Assembly (NCBI GenBank): GCA_964036045.1
Contig: OZ038381.1
Coordinates: 135,128,306-135,192,305 of the forward strand
Direction: 5' to 3'
Length of the DNA stretch: 64,000 bases
Source of the DNA: Eutreptiella sp. 'Long Island Sound 2002'
Lineage: Eukaryota; Euglenozoa; Euglenophyceae; Eutreptiales; Eutreptiaceae
This document shows positions 33,553-44,270 of this stretch, one piece after another. Below the pieces are notes generated by a model. That model worked only from the letters and a program-made list of their open reading frames with translations, searched no databases and was not told the origin of the DNA. The position numbers were made by a program, and so were the translations under genes. The first letter of the stretch is position 1, and each line of letters begins with the position of its first letter.

Positions 33553-34487
33553 GACGTCACATACTTTATCAGAGTTCTCACAGGTCGTAGATAAGAGCAG
33601 GCTATGTACACAGATGCTGTGCATACTATCTACATGACCTTTTCATACTTGAACTGCGCTGACCGGTGTTGGAGACCGTGTGTGGGTGTTGGTGTTGATT
33701 TGGTGGAGGTGCATGAGTGTTGGTGTGAGTGTAGGTTGTACTTTTGGCTTTCATTAGGCCATTGGTTCACCAAGGTGGTTCCAGGAAAAATTTATCGAAG
33801 TGATAAGATAAGAGACTGATAGACTTTGTAGAAAACTGAAAGAAGTACCTGGTACTGGTAGGTTAGATAACATACAAAGGAGAAGTTTTAGAAATGCCAA
33901 AAATTAGAACTGGCATCACCTGCAGAAAGTTGTCTGAAAACGCTGTGGCTGTGACCCCTCTGTTCACTACATTTGGAAAACAACCCCGATTTTTCACCCT
34001 AGGGGAAAATCAGTGCCGGATCCATACAATGCAGGCAACAAACTAGCAATCAAAAGCAGGCAATGGTGACATTGCAGTGCAATTGATGCAGTGCAGGGAA
34101 GTCATTCTGGAGCAGCCAATATCAGATATATATGAAAAGGAAGAGCTGCAGAAAAGGATGTGAGTGTCTGTGTTCTGAGCTGTGATGGTGGTAGCATTGT
34201 TTGTCGAGTGTGTGTAAAGAATGTTGACTTAGAGCTGTGGCGTGTGTTGCCGTGATAGAGTGTCTTGTTGTGAATGTGTTCTGTGAAAGCAGGGTGTGTT
34301 TGATCTGGCTCCTACAACATATACAAGTGAAATCTGAGCCAAGGGCAGCAATTATTGCACCTCTGAGAGGTGTTTCGGCACCTTTCTTCGCAAAAACGAT
34401 GCTTTGGTGACCAACTCAAATTTTTCATCAGTAAATCAGAACTTGAATCTGCACATGCATCAGTAAACACACTCGTTGTATATATGG
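33553..34487 (-). other. 3' untranslated region of the retroposed unit
   Basis: No ORF of note on either strand. This is the transcript tail between the stop of the 510-residue protein and the A tail. It is moderately A/T-rich and contains no recognisable repeat. Confidence 0.6.
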
Positions 34488-36020
34488 TTATGATGTAACA
34501 AGGTCTTCTGACCAGTAAAAACTGTTGCTGTCGTCAATAGCCTTTAAGTGGCTGTTTGCAATTAGATATTCTGTATAATCCTTCACGTACAAGATCTTTT
34601 GGATTTCCATCGTGGTGAGGCGACGAACGTCAGTAAATTGAGCTGCCTCGTTGTTGTTGCTGAGACAAAATTCACCAATAGCATTTACATACCACGATAC
34701 TTTAATATCCTCCTTTGGTTGTACGGAAAGCTTTGGCGTCGGCATTGTCTCGGTGGTCGCGCTTTGCGGCATCTGACTTTGATCATCAGCAAGGGAAGTG
34801 TTGTTGTTGGTCGGCTTTTCTTTATGACTAGAATTCGAAGCTGTGACTTCTGGCAATGGCTTTACCTTCCATATATTTGACGGTGAACTCGCTGGTTGGT
34901 ACTGGTGGACTCGGGGCGCACTTTGAAGCCGTGTTCTGCAATTCGGAGAACCTTTTTTGTACCCAAATTGTCGTTCATACTTGGAGGTGCTTGATGGAGA
35001 CCTTCGACTCGTTGGTTGGCGCTGCTGCTTCGCTATTGGTAGCGTGCCTTGGTTCTGTGTAGCTTTTTCGCTCACTTGCGTGCGAGGCAGTGTGCTGACA
35101 GGCCCTTTGGTCGTGGTGGTTTGCCTTGCAGCACGGGTCAGCAGGGTGTTAAACACATTTCCGGTGTCGAACTTTGAGCTCGGCAAGTAGCGTGCTGGTT
35201 GCGAGACAAGAGCTGTGTTGTACCCGTTCCCTGACGGCTTCGGCTTTTGACCAGCAACGTGTTGGCGAAGCGTTGGTGACGGCGTTTCCATTTCCGCTGA
35301 TTTTTCTGGCGTCCAGTTTGAAATGTATTCATCATTGTCCTTTGGTTGCGACACAAGAGTGGCGCCGTACCTTTTCTTGGATAGCTTCGGCTTTTGACGA
35401 GTATCTTGTTGGCGATGCGTTGGCGAAGGTGTCACGTCGTGCGTGCTCCTGAACGGCTTTGGCTTGTGACCAGCAACTGGTTGGCGATGTGTTGGAGACG
35501 GTGTTGCTATCTCCTCTGTTTCCGCTGGCGCTGGGTTTGAGCTACATTCATTATCATCCTCTGGTTGCGAGACAAAAGCTGCGTCGTACCTGTTCTTTGA
35601 CGGCTTCGGCTTTTGACCAGCAGCTTGATGGCGGTGTGTTGGTGAAGGCAATACCTTTTTGGCTGACTTGGTTGGCGCTGAGTTTGAGGTGGACTCGTCA
35701 TCGCTGTTTTTGTTCGAGTCATTGACAGGCACTGCAAAGGCATCAAAAGGGGAAGAGCATGGTTGAACGGCGGCTGTTGCAGTATTGCAGTTGTCTTGCA
35801 GCTTATTATTTGGCGTTGAAAGTGGGCGTGGAAAACGTGACTGTTGTCGCAGGAGGCGTTGAAGTTGTATTTCTTTTTCCAAAACTTCGAACAGAACCCA
35901 GTTTGACCACAGAGTTGTAACCACGACGTTCTGCAGGCTTTGAAGGACAGAAGCGGCAGGCGGCGGTACTGTCAGCTTCTGCTGCTCTGCAGGCGTTTTG
36001 ATCGGTGGATCGCTCAGCAT
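34488..36020 (-). CDS. 510-residue Ser/Thr/Pro/Gln-rich repeat protein, function unknown
   Basis: This is the longest intact ORF outside the retroelement polyproteins. Much of it is polar and disordered. The middle holds four degenerate repeats of about 35-50 residues with the pattern TPSPTHRQ, then a Gly-Gln-Lys-Pro-Lys core (AGQKPKPSKNRYDAAFVSQP), then an acidic patch. The C-terminal 75 residues look folded (KVSWYVNAIGEFCLSNNNEA and TTMEIQKILYVKDYTEYLIA) and the N-terminal 60 contain a helix-forming stretch. No signal peptide, membrane segment or catalytic motif is visible. It lies in a retroposed unit and keeps an open frame, so insertion is recent or the protein is selected for. A second frame from 36090 overlaps its start, leaving the true start uncertain. 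I do not recognise the family. Confidence 0.7.
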   Translation of the reverse strand: MLSDPPIKTPAEQQKLTVPPPAASVLQSLQNVVVTTLWSNWVLFEVLEKEIQLQRLLRQQSRFPRPLSTPNNKLQDNCNTATAAVQPCSSPFDAFAVPVNDSNKNSDDESTSNSAPTKSAKKVLPSPTHRHQAAGQKPKPSKNRYDAAFVSQPEDDNECSSNPAPAETEEIATPSPTHRQPVAGHKPKPFRSTHDVTPSPTHRQQDTRQKPKLSKKRYGATLVSQPKDNDEYISNWTPEKSAEMETPSPTLRQHVAGQKPKPSGNGYNTALVSQPARYLPSSKFDTGNVFNTLLTRAARQTTTTKGPVSTLPRTQVSEKATQNQGTLPIAKQQRQPTSRRSPSSTSKYERQFGYKKGSPNCRTRLQSAPRVHQYQPASSPSNIWKVKPLPEVTASNSSHKEKPTNNNTSLADDQSQMPQSATTETMPTPKLSVQPKEDIKVSWYVNAIGEFCLSNNNEAAQFTDVRRLTTMEIQKILYVKDYTEYLIANSHLKAIDDSNSFYWSEDLVTS

Positions 36021-36137
36021 TGATGGCAGGCGGAGCCTGGCCTGGATTTTGCGAAAACACTGCAGCCAGGTCTGCAGGTTGATCAGGCATTATAAAATGC
36101 TGTCATCGAAAAAAAATAGACACTCAGAAAGTGAGGC

Positions 36138-36617
36138 CCTCCACATTTCCTTCCTCTCTCAGGAACAGCATCATTTCAACTTGGCCTGTCCCTCTTCTCC
36201 AGCAGATTAAAAACATTTTCCTGCCCTTCAAGCCTTCTATGTCAACCAAGAATATCCAGCAAAAACTTAGAGAGCAGAGAAACATCATCCGTTCCCTTCT
36301 CCCCATTTCAATCAGCACATCATTCATCCAAATCAAGGACTTCCACCCCATCGCCGAATTCAAAAATCGAAACAAGCAGCTCACCGCCATGATTCCTATA
36401 ATCATTACAGCACTGCACAACTCTCCTCTCCCATCAATCCCAAACCCAACTCCACACAATGACAGCTCCTGGACTTTTTTCAACGCAATTGGCACGTCCA
36501 ACCCTTCACATGTCTGCCCCAACGTTCCCGAGTACAAGCCGGAACCCATCAGACACACATCACCTTTTTTACCTGACGTAAAACAACAAAAAGCAGCATC
36601 GAAGCGCACACTCTCTT
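36138..36617 (+). pseudogene. LINE C C-terminal segment after the retroposed unit
   Basis: The reading frame resumes directly after the target duplication with STWPVPLLQQIKNIFLPF and RNIIRSLLPISISTSFIQI, a LINE C-terminal helical region, and reads to ASKRTLSS where TIR copy 1 interrupts it. If TIR copy 1 and one TT are removed, the frame stays open from 36617 into 37616-37845, which supports both insertions. Confidence 0.8.
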
Positions 36618-37615
36618 CCCTACGTGCTCATTTGGATCAGGTACCCTTGAATTACCCAAGTGAAACCGTGGTTCAACCGAGTTGAACCGCGCACTTTCAT
36701 TACGGCTTCCTTACGGTTGAACCCCTATCGAGGTACAGCAACAAATTGCTAAGTGGCAACCTGAAAACCGCTATTTTTCAGCCCTGCAAGAGATGCCACA
36801 CCCCCTAAAAAGAATGTTTTTGAAACCTTCTTACCTCATTGGTGCAAAACACTGGAGACATATTTCTCTTGGATCATATTTCACGGCGGTGGTGGTGTAG
36901 GTGCCAGTGGCGGCGGCTGTATTGGTGAAGGCGCACGGCTTCACCATCAACCTTTCGTTAGGCGTGGTGACATACACCCCTGCGCCTTGTTTGGATTCCC
37001 CTTAGGACTTTGGACCCTTTTTAGTGAACAACAATTACATGCAAGCCTACACTTGATTGTCAGAAGCTTGTTTCCTCATGGATTGCACTAAAATGTAACC
37101 GGCTTTCGAGGTGGTTCAACCGCTGGACAGGCGCGCGGTTGCACCGGCTTCACCGGTTCAACCGCTGTTGCACGAAGCGCTACACAAAAGACACATCTTC
37201 ACCTTGGGAAGCCAAACGTGACCAGTTCGTTCTGCATCGCCACAGGCAGACGTCCCCATGCAATGCCTGTGTACGGTACGAGCACAATGCGCTGTCCAGA
37301 CCACGCCAGAGGCATGTGGGGCTTAAGAGCATTAAACATGACCCCATATCGAGGATCCACAATGTGTCCCCATAAAAAATCACGCCCCCAACGTATCCAT
37401 GCAGGACGAGAAGGCCCATTTGCACAAAGTAGGGCACTGGTAAACAGTCCTCCCCCAACAAAATCACCCAGGGCTATTTCCGCCGTAAGGGGACTGTCAT
37501 CCTTTGGATGCGTATGTACAAGCATGGGATGATCGCCCACTGCATGGACCACTGCGAGCGGGTAAAGCGGGTAAAACCACTGTGTGAAGTACCTGATCCC
37601 AATGAGCACGTAGGG
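36618..37615. mobile_element. TIR transposon copy 1 (998 bp, internally deleted)
   Basis: The terminal inverted repeats begin CCCTACGTGCTCATTTGGAT and extend about 27 bases, ending in GTACC. The flanks are TT on both sides (36616-36617 and 37616-37617). The left 900 bases match 57781-58720 of copy 3, after which the sequence jumps to the right terminal region. It keeps most of the dioxygenase ORF on the minus strand. Superfamily is not assigned; a 2 bp duplication and CCC end recall CACTA-like elements but are not proof. Confidence 0.93.
37199..37609 (-). pseudogene. TET/JBP-like 2OG-Fe(II) dioxygenase, N-terminally truncated (copy 1)
   Basis: This family oxidises 5-methylcytosine or thymine bases in nucleic acid using 2-oxoglutarate and iron. 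The frame preserves the core in order: MLVHTHPKDDSP at the first iron-binding site, EIALGDFVGGGLF (the glycine-rich strand after it), DPRYGVMFNALKPHMPLAW with the distal His, and SGQRIVLVPYTG with the Arg expected to bind 2-oxoglutarate. The usual HxD is HTH here and in copy 3, so the substitution predates the split of the copies. The start derives from the transposon right end joined by the internal deletion, so the N-terminal half is missing. Family assignment rests on the motif order seen here and has not been tested by a profile search. Confidence 0.7.
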
Positions 37616-38250
37616 TTATGACGCCCCCCCCCCTCCCCCTAGTATCAAGCAATTTTCAGTCTTCCACGATTTTTCTGCTCCGCAATACGAACCACCACCA
37701 CAACCAACCAGGCCATCTTCCAAAAAACAGAAAAACTCAACCCAACCCCTCCAACCGCCTACACCAGATTTCACTGAACCCCTGCCCTCCAGCTTTCCTT
37801 ATTGGTGTCAGTTCACCCTCCCCTCATTTTCCAACCAAGCGCCTTAAGAGCCACCCGCCACAGCCCGCCCACCCCTGATGACGTCTCTGCATCGCACAGC
37901 AGACTGTCTCACACCCCGTTCCTGCTCCATACTCCCCCCAGTGCTTTGAAGCAGCCGTCACGCACATACTTCCCCCCCACAGCCCTCAGCCATGAGCACA
38001 CCCCAACGCCCGTACCCACCATCCACTCACTCAGGTTCAAAGAGAAACAAGCGGAATCCAGAGCTCAGCCATGTCCACACCGTCCTAACTTAATTTCGGC
38101 AGTGACACTTGACTTGTAGGAGTATACACACAGATCACTGCCTCTACTCTGCTGCATTGTTCTCACAGTTCTTTGTTGTGTTGCCCTGCTTTGGATCCTT
38201 CCACCTTCCCCCAGCCATTTTTACGTCAGCTGTCATTAAAAAAAAAAAAA
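37616..38250 (+). pseudogene. LINE C terminal coding remnant and 3' region
   Basis: A Pro/Ser-rich peptide continues the LINE C frame from 37616 to a TAA near 37846. The rest is C/T-rich without a supported gene. The A run at 38238-38250 is the likely 3' end. Confidence 0.6.
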
Positions 38251-39084
38251 CTCCAGGGGTCACGGAAATGTACACACAACACCCAGCAGCACCAATCTGG
38301 CTTCGCCCAGCAGACTCAGACTGCGCCGTTCTACATCTCTGACAGACTGCCACCATCAGTTGCCCCACATGCCCCCCGGCCCCCTTCAGCGCAGCAAACC
38401 ACACACACCCAGACCAGCAGCATGTGCGCCACAGAGAAACGCCCAGAACAACAAAGCACACACACATCCGCACACCAGGTGCCCTGTTTGCAGGAAGCCC
38501 AGCCCGTTCACGCTCTCCCTTTTTGCAATTTCATTTCTTTTACCTTATTATTTATCTTACTGTTATAGCTTTTCGCACCATTTGCCTCGCGACAGACTCT
38601 TCTTGGGCTGACTTGGTCTTTTTTCTGCTCAGTGCGTCAGGTGTCTCACTAAGCTAACACCTACAGCAAAGAGCACGGACCCATGCCCAATCTCACCTCC
38701 TATGCTCGTTTTTGCCTTTCTTGCTGTTCGCGTGTCTCGTGCGCGCCAGTGAAATAAAAAGAAAAAATAAGAAAACGACGCAGAAAACAAGGAGAAGAAT
38801 GGAAAAATCGATTTTTCCGACCTCAGAAACCCCTCCACGATTTTGCGCCACTGTTTGGCGAGTTTGGCGCAAAACCAAACACACACAGCAGCACAACACG
38901 AACAACGAGACAAAACAAGGAAACAGGCTTGTGCATGCTCCAAATCAATAGCAAAGTTCCCGCACGTAGGGAAATAGTGCTTGAGTGCATGCTCCAACAA
39001 CACACAAAGTGAACACAAGGGAAGGGAAAACACCACACACCACCAGTTGGGCGACGCCAAGAACAAACGGACCGCAAAGCAAAG
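38251..39084. other. Non-coding, low-complexity stretch
   Basis: No gene can be supported. The first part is C/A-rich with short ORFs (one contains RCPVCRKP, which may be chance or a LINE relic). The second part is A/C-rich with mononucleotide runs. No inverted repeats or target duplications were found. Confidence 0.5.
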
Positions 39085-39775
39085 CATATGTCCTGAAAGC
39101 GTTCAGTCAACACGCCTACTCTTGGGCGTCGCCAACTACAAGGAGTACACAACCCATCAAATAAAGAGCATGTATTATGGGTGCATTAAGACAACACGCT
39201 TTCTCTTGGGCGCCGCCAAGTACAAGGAGTCCAAATATCAACGAATAAAAAACATATGTCATGAATGCATGAAGACAACATGCCTACTCTTGGGCGTCGC
39301 CAAGTACAAGGAGTACACAACCCAACAAAAACAGAACATGTAAATAGCATGTGTCATGAATGCAATAAGACCGCACGCTTACTCTTGGGCGTCGCCAAAT
39401 ACAAGGAGTCCTAAAACTCAACGAAAAAAAAGCGTATGTCATGAATGCGTTAAGACAACACGCCTACTCTTGGGCGTCGGAAAGTGCAAGGAGTACACAA
39501 CCCAACAATTAAATAGCATGTAAATAGCATGTGTCATGAATGCATTAAGACCACGCGCTTACTCTTGGGCGCCGCCAAGTACAAGGAGTCCTAAATCCCA
39601 ACGAATCAATAGCATATGTCATGAATGCATTAAGGCAACACGCCTACTCTTGGGCGTCGCCAAGTACAAGGAGTCCTCAACCCAACAAATAAATAGCATG
39701 AGACATGAGTGCATAAAGTCGCCGAGCCGGGTACAAGGAGACCAAGGCCCTACGAGTAAATAGGTAAATAGCATG
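39085..39775 (+). repeat. Minisatellite of alternating 85 and 95 bp units, about 8 copies
   Basis: The core CTCTTGGGCG occurs at about 39119, 39203, 39287, 39382, 39467, 39562 and 39647, followed each time by TCGCCAAGTACAAGGAGT or a close variant. Spacings of 84, 84, 95, 85, 95 and 85 show a dimeric higher-order unit of about 180 bp in the second half, where the longer unit has an extra AAATAGCATGT. A last degenerate copy lies near 39725. Confidence 0.9.
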
Positions 39776-40072
39776 GGACATGGGTGCATGAAGGCAACCA
39801 TAATAATGAGTCGCACAAGCAGTGGTGACGATGAAAATGTGGCAAGGGAACGAGGAACGAGAAAGAGAAGGTGGCAAAGTGCATGCGGAGGAAGAGGACC
39901 TTGCGTGCGTGCCCCCCCAAAAAAAAGGTGCGTGCATGCTTACAAAGGGGACAGGGGGCAAAGGGTAAGCATAGAGGAGAGGACACAAGGAGCGCCCCAA
40001 AGCAACACAAAGTGCATGCAACAAGGGAAAGGAAGGGGAACAAGGGAACAAGACTGGACACAGTGACAAGGC
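39776..40072. other. Non-coding A/G-rich spacer
   Basis: I see no gene. It contains a GTGCGTGCATGC-like segment similar to one near 40350 and short homopolymer runs. Confidence 0.5.
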
Positions 40073-40083
40073 ATGAAGAAGAG

Positions 40084-40289
40084 GTAGGTAGGTAGGTATC
40101 TTCGGGAGCTCGGGATGCCTCCTTTGACAGTGCAGGAAGAAGGTCTTACCAAGGGGACGTCCTGTCCCTCCCACTGCCCTAGGTCAGGTGCCTCTTAAGC
40201 CGCACCCGCAGGTGCTTGGGAAGGCAGTGTCGCAGCCATCCGGTCCAGGTGTCCCAGGTGGGAGGGGGTCCCCACATGTGTCCATGGGT
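40084..40289 (-). mobile_element. 5'-truncated LINE A copy, last 206 bases only
   Basis: The minus strand matches 28321-28534 of LINE A, including the (TACC)n tail, which appears here as GTAGGTAGGTAGGT. The direct repeat ATGAAGAAGAG flanks it at 40073-40083 and 40290-40300. This is a textbook short LINE insertion and fixes the LINE A family 3' end. Confidence 0.95.
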
Positions 40290-41814
40290 ATGAAGAAGAG
40301 TGCAAAGCAAGAGAACAATGAGAGAGCAGGAAAGACAGAAGGTGAATGTACGTGTGTGCCCGCCCCAAAACATAGCAACATGCGCGCGTAGAAACTAGGA
40401 GCTTGAGTGCGTGCCCCAGCAAAGCCACCACAAAGGGAGGGAAAGAGAGCCGGGGGAAGGGAGGAGAGGGACCGAGGGAGACAGGGAAAGGGCGGAGGGG
40501 AGGGAAGCGAGAAAGGGAGGGAGGGGGAGAGGGGAGGACAGGAGGGAACGCAAAGGAGAGCGGGGAGGAGCGGGGGAAGAGGAGCGACGAAGGGCGCGTG
40601 AAAAAAAAAACCATGGAAGCACACACACTAACACCGATGACGACCAGGAAATATGATAATATGACGCCCCGGATCGGCGCATCCGGGACGGATTGGAGCA
40701 CAGCCCCCGGACTGGATTCTCCGGGGCTGAACGCAGTGCCACGGACTGGAGCATCCGAGGCAACGAGGTACCCAGGACTGGAGCATCCGGGGGGATGAAG
40801 CGGCAAGCGGACAAAAGCATGGAACCTGGACTGGAACATACGGGAGAGCAACGCACCCGGACTGGAACATCCGGGGGGCGGAAGCCCTGGACTCAAACAT
40901 CCGGGGAAGAAGCGGCCCTGGATTGCAACGTCCGGTGCTGCAGAAGGAAGAGGAAGCGGCGGCGGCGAGAAAAGGCAAGCAGAACATCAACAACAGCAAG
41001 GAACAGGAGAGAGAGGACACGAAGAACAAGAGTCGGCAAGAGGGAGGAGAAGGAGAAGAAAGAGAAGCGGACAAACACATGGAACCCGGACTGGAACATC
41101 CGGGGAAGAAACGCACCCGGACTGGAACTTCCGGGGGGCGGAAGCCCTGCACTGGAACATCCGGGGAAGAAGCGGCCCTGGATTGGAGCGTCCGGGGCTG
41201 CAAAAGGAGGAGGAAGCGGCGGCGGCAAGAAACGGCAAGGAGAACATGAACAAGAGCAAGGAAAGGTGGAGAGAGGACACGAAGAACAAGAGTCGTGAAG
41301 AGGGAGGAGAAGGAGATGAAGGAGTCAGCACCATTCCCGCACCCCTCCCCGTCCGCGTCCTACCCTCCTCCGCAGGATCTCCTACAGGCCACTTCACGCA
41401 GCACTACGACAACGGCAAAGCTTCGACCAAACGGGGCTACATCGTCCACTTCATCAAAGGCGTTCCCACCGACCACCTCGAGTTCTCCGCCACCTCTCAG
41501 CGGGTACCAAGACGTTCAGCACTACGCTCTACGCAGCTCGACACAACTTCGAATATGGGGCTACAACGTCCACCTCATTCCAGCCGTCCCCACCGACCGC
41601 CTCGAGTCCTCCACCACTTTCCGCGGGCATCCACTTAAAAATCACGCACTCTCACTCTAATTTCGCCTACTACTCGGTCAATCAGTCAGCCAGTCGACAA
41701 CATACATACGTCATTCACGCATCCTTCAACCGCCCTTCCAATCAGCTACATTTGTTCGTGAAGCATAAAGAACTGAATTTGATGTGACCTCTACCCCCCC
41801 CCCCCCCCCGGGTA

Positions 41815-44270
41815 CCAAACCTCGTGAGCCCGGGAGGGCACTTCAGGTACCCACCCCCCCTAATTTGGGAGTGCCCAGTTCAATTATCAGCCTAATTCTC
41901 ATCAACCAAGCGCTGGGACATCCCAAAATGCATTTTTCCGGGTCCAGACCGACAGAATTCTCGTTTGTCCCCCCCCCCCCCAAACGGTGCTGAAAATGGG
42001 TTTTTTCACCTCGTGAGCCCGGTAGGGCAAATCAGGTACCCAACCCCCCTAATTTGGGTGTGCTGAATTCAATTATGAGGCTAATTCTTATCAACCAGGC
42101 GCTGGGACAATTCAAAATGCGTTTTTCAGGGTCCAGACCGACAGAATTTCCGTTTGTCCACGCCCCCCCCCCAAACGGTGCCGAAAATGGGTTCTTTCAC
42201 CTCGTGAGCCCGGGAGGGCACTTCAGGTACCCATCCCCCCTAATTTGGGGGTGCTGAGTCCAATTATCAGCCTAATTCTCATCAACCAAGCGCTGGGACA
42301 TCCCAAAATGCGTTTTACAGGGTTTAAACCGACAGAATTTCCGCTTGCCCCCCCTCCCCCCCCCAAAACGGTGCCGAAAATGGGTCTTTTCACCTCGTGA
42401 GCCCGGTAGGGCACTTCAGGTACCCACCCCCCCTAATTTGGGGATGCTGAATTCAATTATGAGGCTAATTCTCATCAACCAGGCGCTGGGACATCCCAAA
42501 ATGCGTTTTTAAGGGTCCGGACTGACAGAATTTCCGTTCATCCACCCCCCCCCCCCCAAACGGTGCCAAAAATGGGTTCTTTCACCCCGTGAGCCCGGGA
42601 GGGCACTTCAGGCACCCACCCCCCCTAATTTAGGGTTGCTGAGTTCAATTTTCAGCCTAATTCTCATCAACCAAGCGCTGGGACATCCCAAAATGCATTT
42701 TTCCGGGTCCAGACCGACAGAATTTCCGTTTATCCACCCCCCCCCCCCAAACGGTGCTGAAAATGGGTTCTTTCACCACGTGAGCCCGGGAGGGCACTTT
42801 AGGTACCCATCCCCCCTAATTTGAGGGTGCTGAATTCAATTATGAGCCTAATTCTCATCAACAAAGCGCTGGGACATCCCAAAATGCGTTTTTCAGGGTC
42901 CAGACCGACAGAATTTCCGTTTATCCACCCCTACCCCAAACGGTGCTGAAAATGGGTTTTTTCACCTCGTGAGCCCGGGAGGGCACTTTAGGTACCCATC
43001 CCCCCTAATTTGAGGGTGCTGAATTCAATTATGAGCCTGATTCTCATCAACAAAGCGCTGGGACATCCCAAAATGCATTTTTCCGGGTCCAGACCGACAG
43101 AATTTCCGTTTATCCACCCCCCCCCCCCAAACGGTGCTGAAAATGGGTTCTTTCACCACGTGAGCCCGGGAGGGCACTTTAGGTACCCATCCCCCCTAAT
43201 TTGAGGGTGCTGAATTCAATTATGAGCCTAATTCTCATCAACAAAGCGCTGGGACATCCCAAAATGCATTTTTCCGGGTCCAGACCGACAGAATTTCCGT
43301 TTATCCACCCCCCCCCCCCAAACGGTGCTGAAAATGGGTTCTTTCACCACGTGAGCCCGGGAGGGCACTTTAGGTACCCATCCCCCCTAATTTGAGGGTG
43401 CTGAATTCAATTATGAGCCTAATTCTCATCAACAAAGCGCTGGGACATCCCAAAATGCGTTTTTCAGGGTCCAGACCGACAGAATTTCCGTTTATCCACC
43501 CCTACCCCAAACGGTGCTGAAAATGGGTTTTTTCACCTCGTGAGCCCGGCAGGGCACTTCAGGTGCCCACCCCCCCTAATTTGGGGGTGCCGAATTCAAT
43601 TCCGAAGCTCATTCTCATCAACCAAGCGCTGGGACATCCCAAAACGCATTTTTCAGGGTCCAGACCGACAGAATTTCCGTTTATCCATCCCCTCTCCAAA
43701 ACGGTGCCAAAAATGGGTTCTTTCATCTCGTGAGCCCGGCAGGGCACTTCAGGTACCCATCCCCCCCAATTTGGGGGTGCTGAGTCCAATTATCAGCCTA
43801 GTTCTCATCAACCAAGCGCTGGGACATCCCAAAATGCGTTTTTCAGGGTCCAGACCGACAGAATTTCCGTTTCTCCACGCCCCCCCCCCCCCAAACGGTG
43901 CCGACAATTGGTTTTTTCACCTCGTGAGCCCGGGAGGGCACTTTAGGTACCCACCCCCCCTAATTTGGGGCTGCTGAATTTAATTGTGAGGCTCATTCTC
44001 ATCAACCAAGCGCTGGGACATCCTAAAATGCGTTTTTCAGGGTCCAGACCGACAGAATTTCCGTTTATCCACCCCCCTCAAACGGTGCCAAAAATGGGTT
44101 TTTTCATCTCATGAGCCCGGCAGGGCACTTCAGGTATCCACCCCCCCTAATTCGGGGGTGCTGAATTCAATTATCAGCTCAATTCTCATCAACCAAGCGC
44201 TGGGACATCCCAAAATGCGTTTCTTCAGGGTCCAGACCGACAGAATTTCCGCTTATCCCCCCCCTTTTCA
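41815..44270 (+). repeat. 191 bp satellite array, 13 copies, each with an oligo-C tract
   Basis: GCTGGGACATCCCAAAATGC recurs at roughly 191-base steps (near 41911, 42291, 42485, 42676, 42867, 43058, 43249, 43441, 43627, 43819, 44010 and 44202, with a variant near 42099). Each unit has TCGTGAGCCCGG, a CCCCCCTAATTTG segment and a run of 6-14 C before AAACGGTGC. Units 42676-43441 are nearly identical, showing recent homogenisation. The period is not a multiple of three, so repeated 64-residue ORFs are by-products. Confidence 0.95.

Larger units (their letters stand above)
33547..36137 (-). mobile_element. Retroposed 2.6 kb unit with A tail and 15 bp target duplication
   Basis: The unit is flanked by the direct repeat CCTCCACATTTCCTT at 33532-33546 and 36138-36152. 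On the minus strand it runs from 36137 to 33547 and ends TGTGACGTCTTAAAAAA, so the A tail sits against the target repeat, as expected for target-primed reverse transcription. The same 3' end is found on the unit at 41328-44690. It contains one intact ORF (36020-34488) and about 930 bases of 3' untranslated sequence. It could be a retrocopied host mRNA or a non-autonomous retroposon family that captured a gene. Confidence 0.88.
31246..38250 (+). mobile_element. LINE C: 5'-truncated, degraded RT/RNase H LINE with two later insertions
   Basis: The element joins the chromovirus leader at 31246 already inside RT sequence, so it lacks its 5' part. RT, thumb, RNase H and a C-terminal Cys motif follow, and the C-terminus resumes after a retroposed unit (33547-36137) and again after TIR copy 1 (36618-37615). 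A run of 13 A at 38238-38250 preceded by ACGTCAGCTGTCATT is a plausible 3' tail. I could not find a matching target duplication at the two ends, so the outer limits are tentative. Codon use is ordinary, unlike LINE A and LINE B. Confidence 0.7.

Noticed and set aside
39085-40300. CRISPR-like array.
   Set aside because: Units of 85-95 bp with no short conserved repeat and unique spacers, in a eukaryotic transposon context.
42636-43395. Repeated 64-residue ORFs in the 191 bp array as a protein family.
   Set aside because: The period is not a multiple of three and the ORFs arise from repeat identity.
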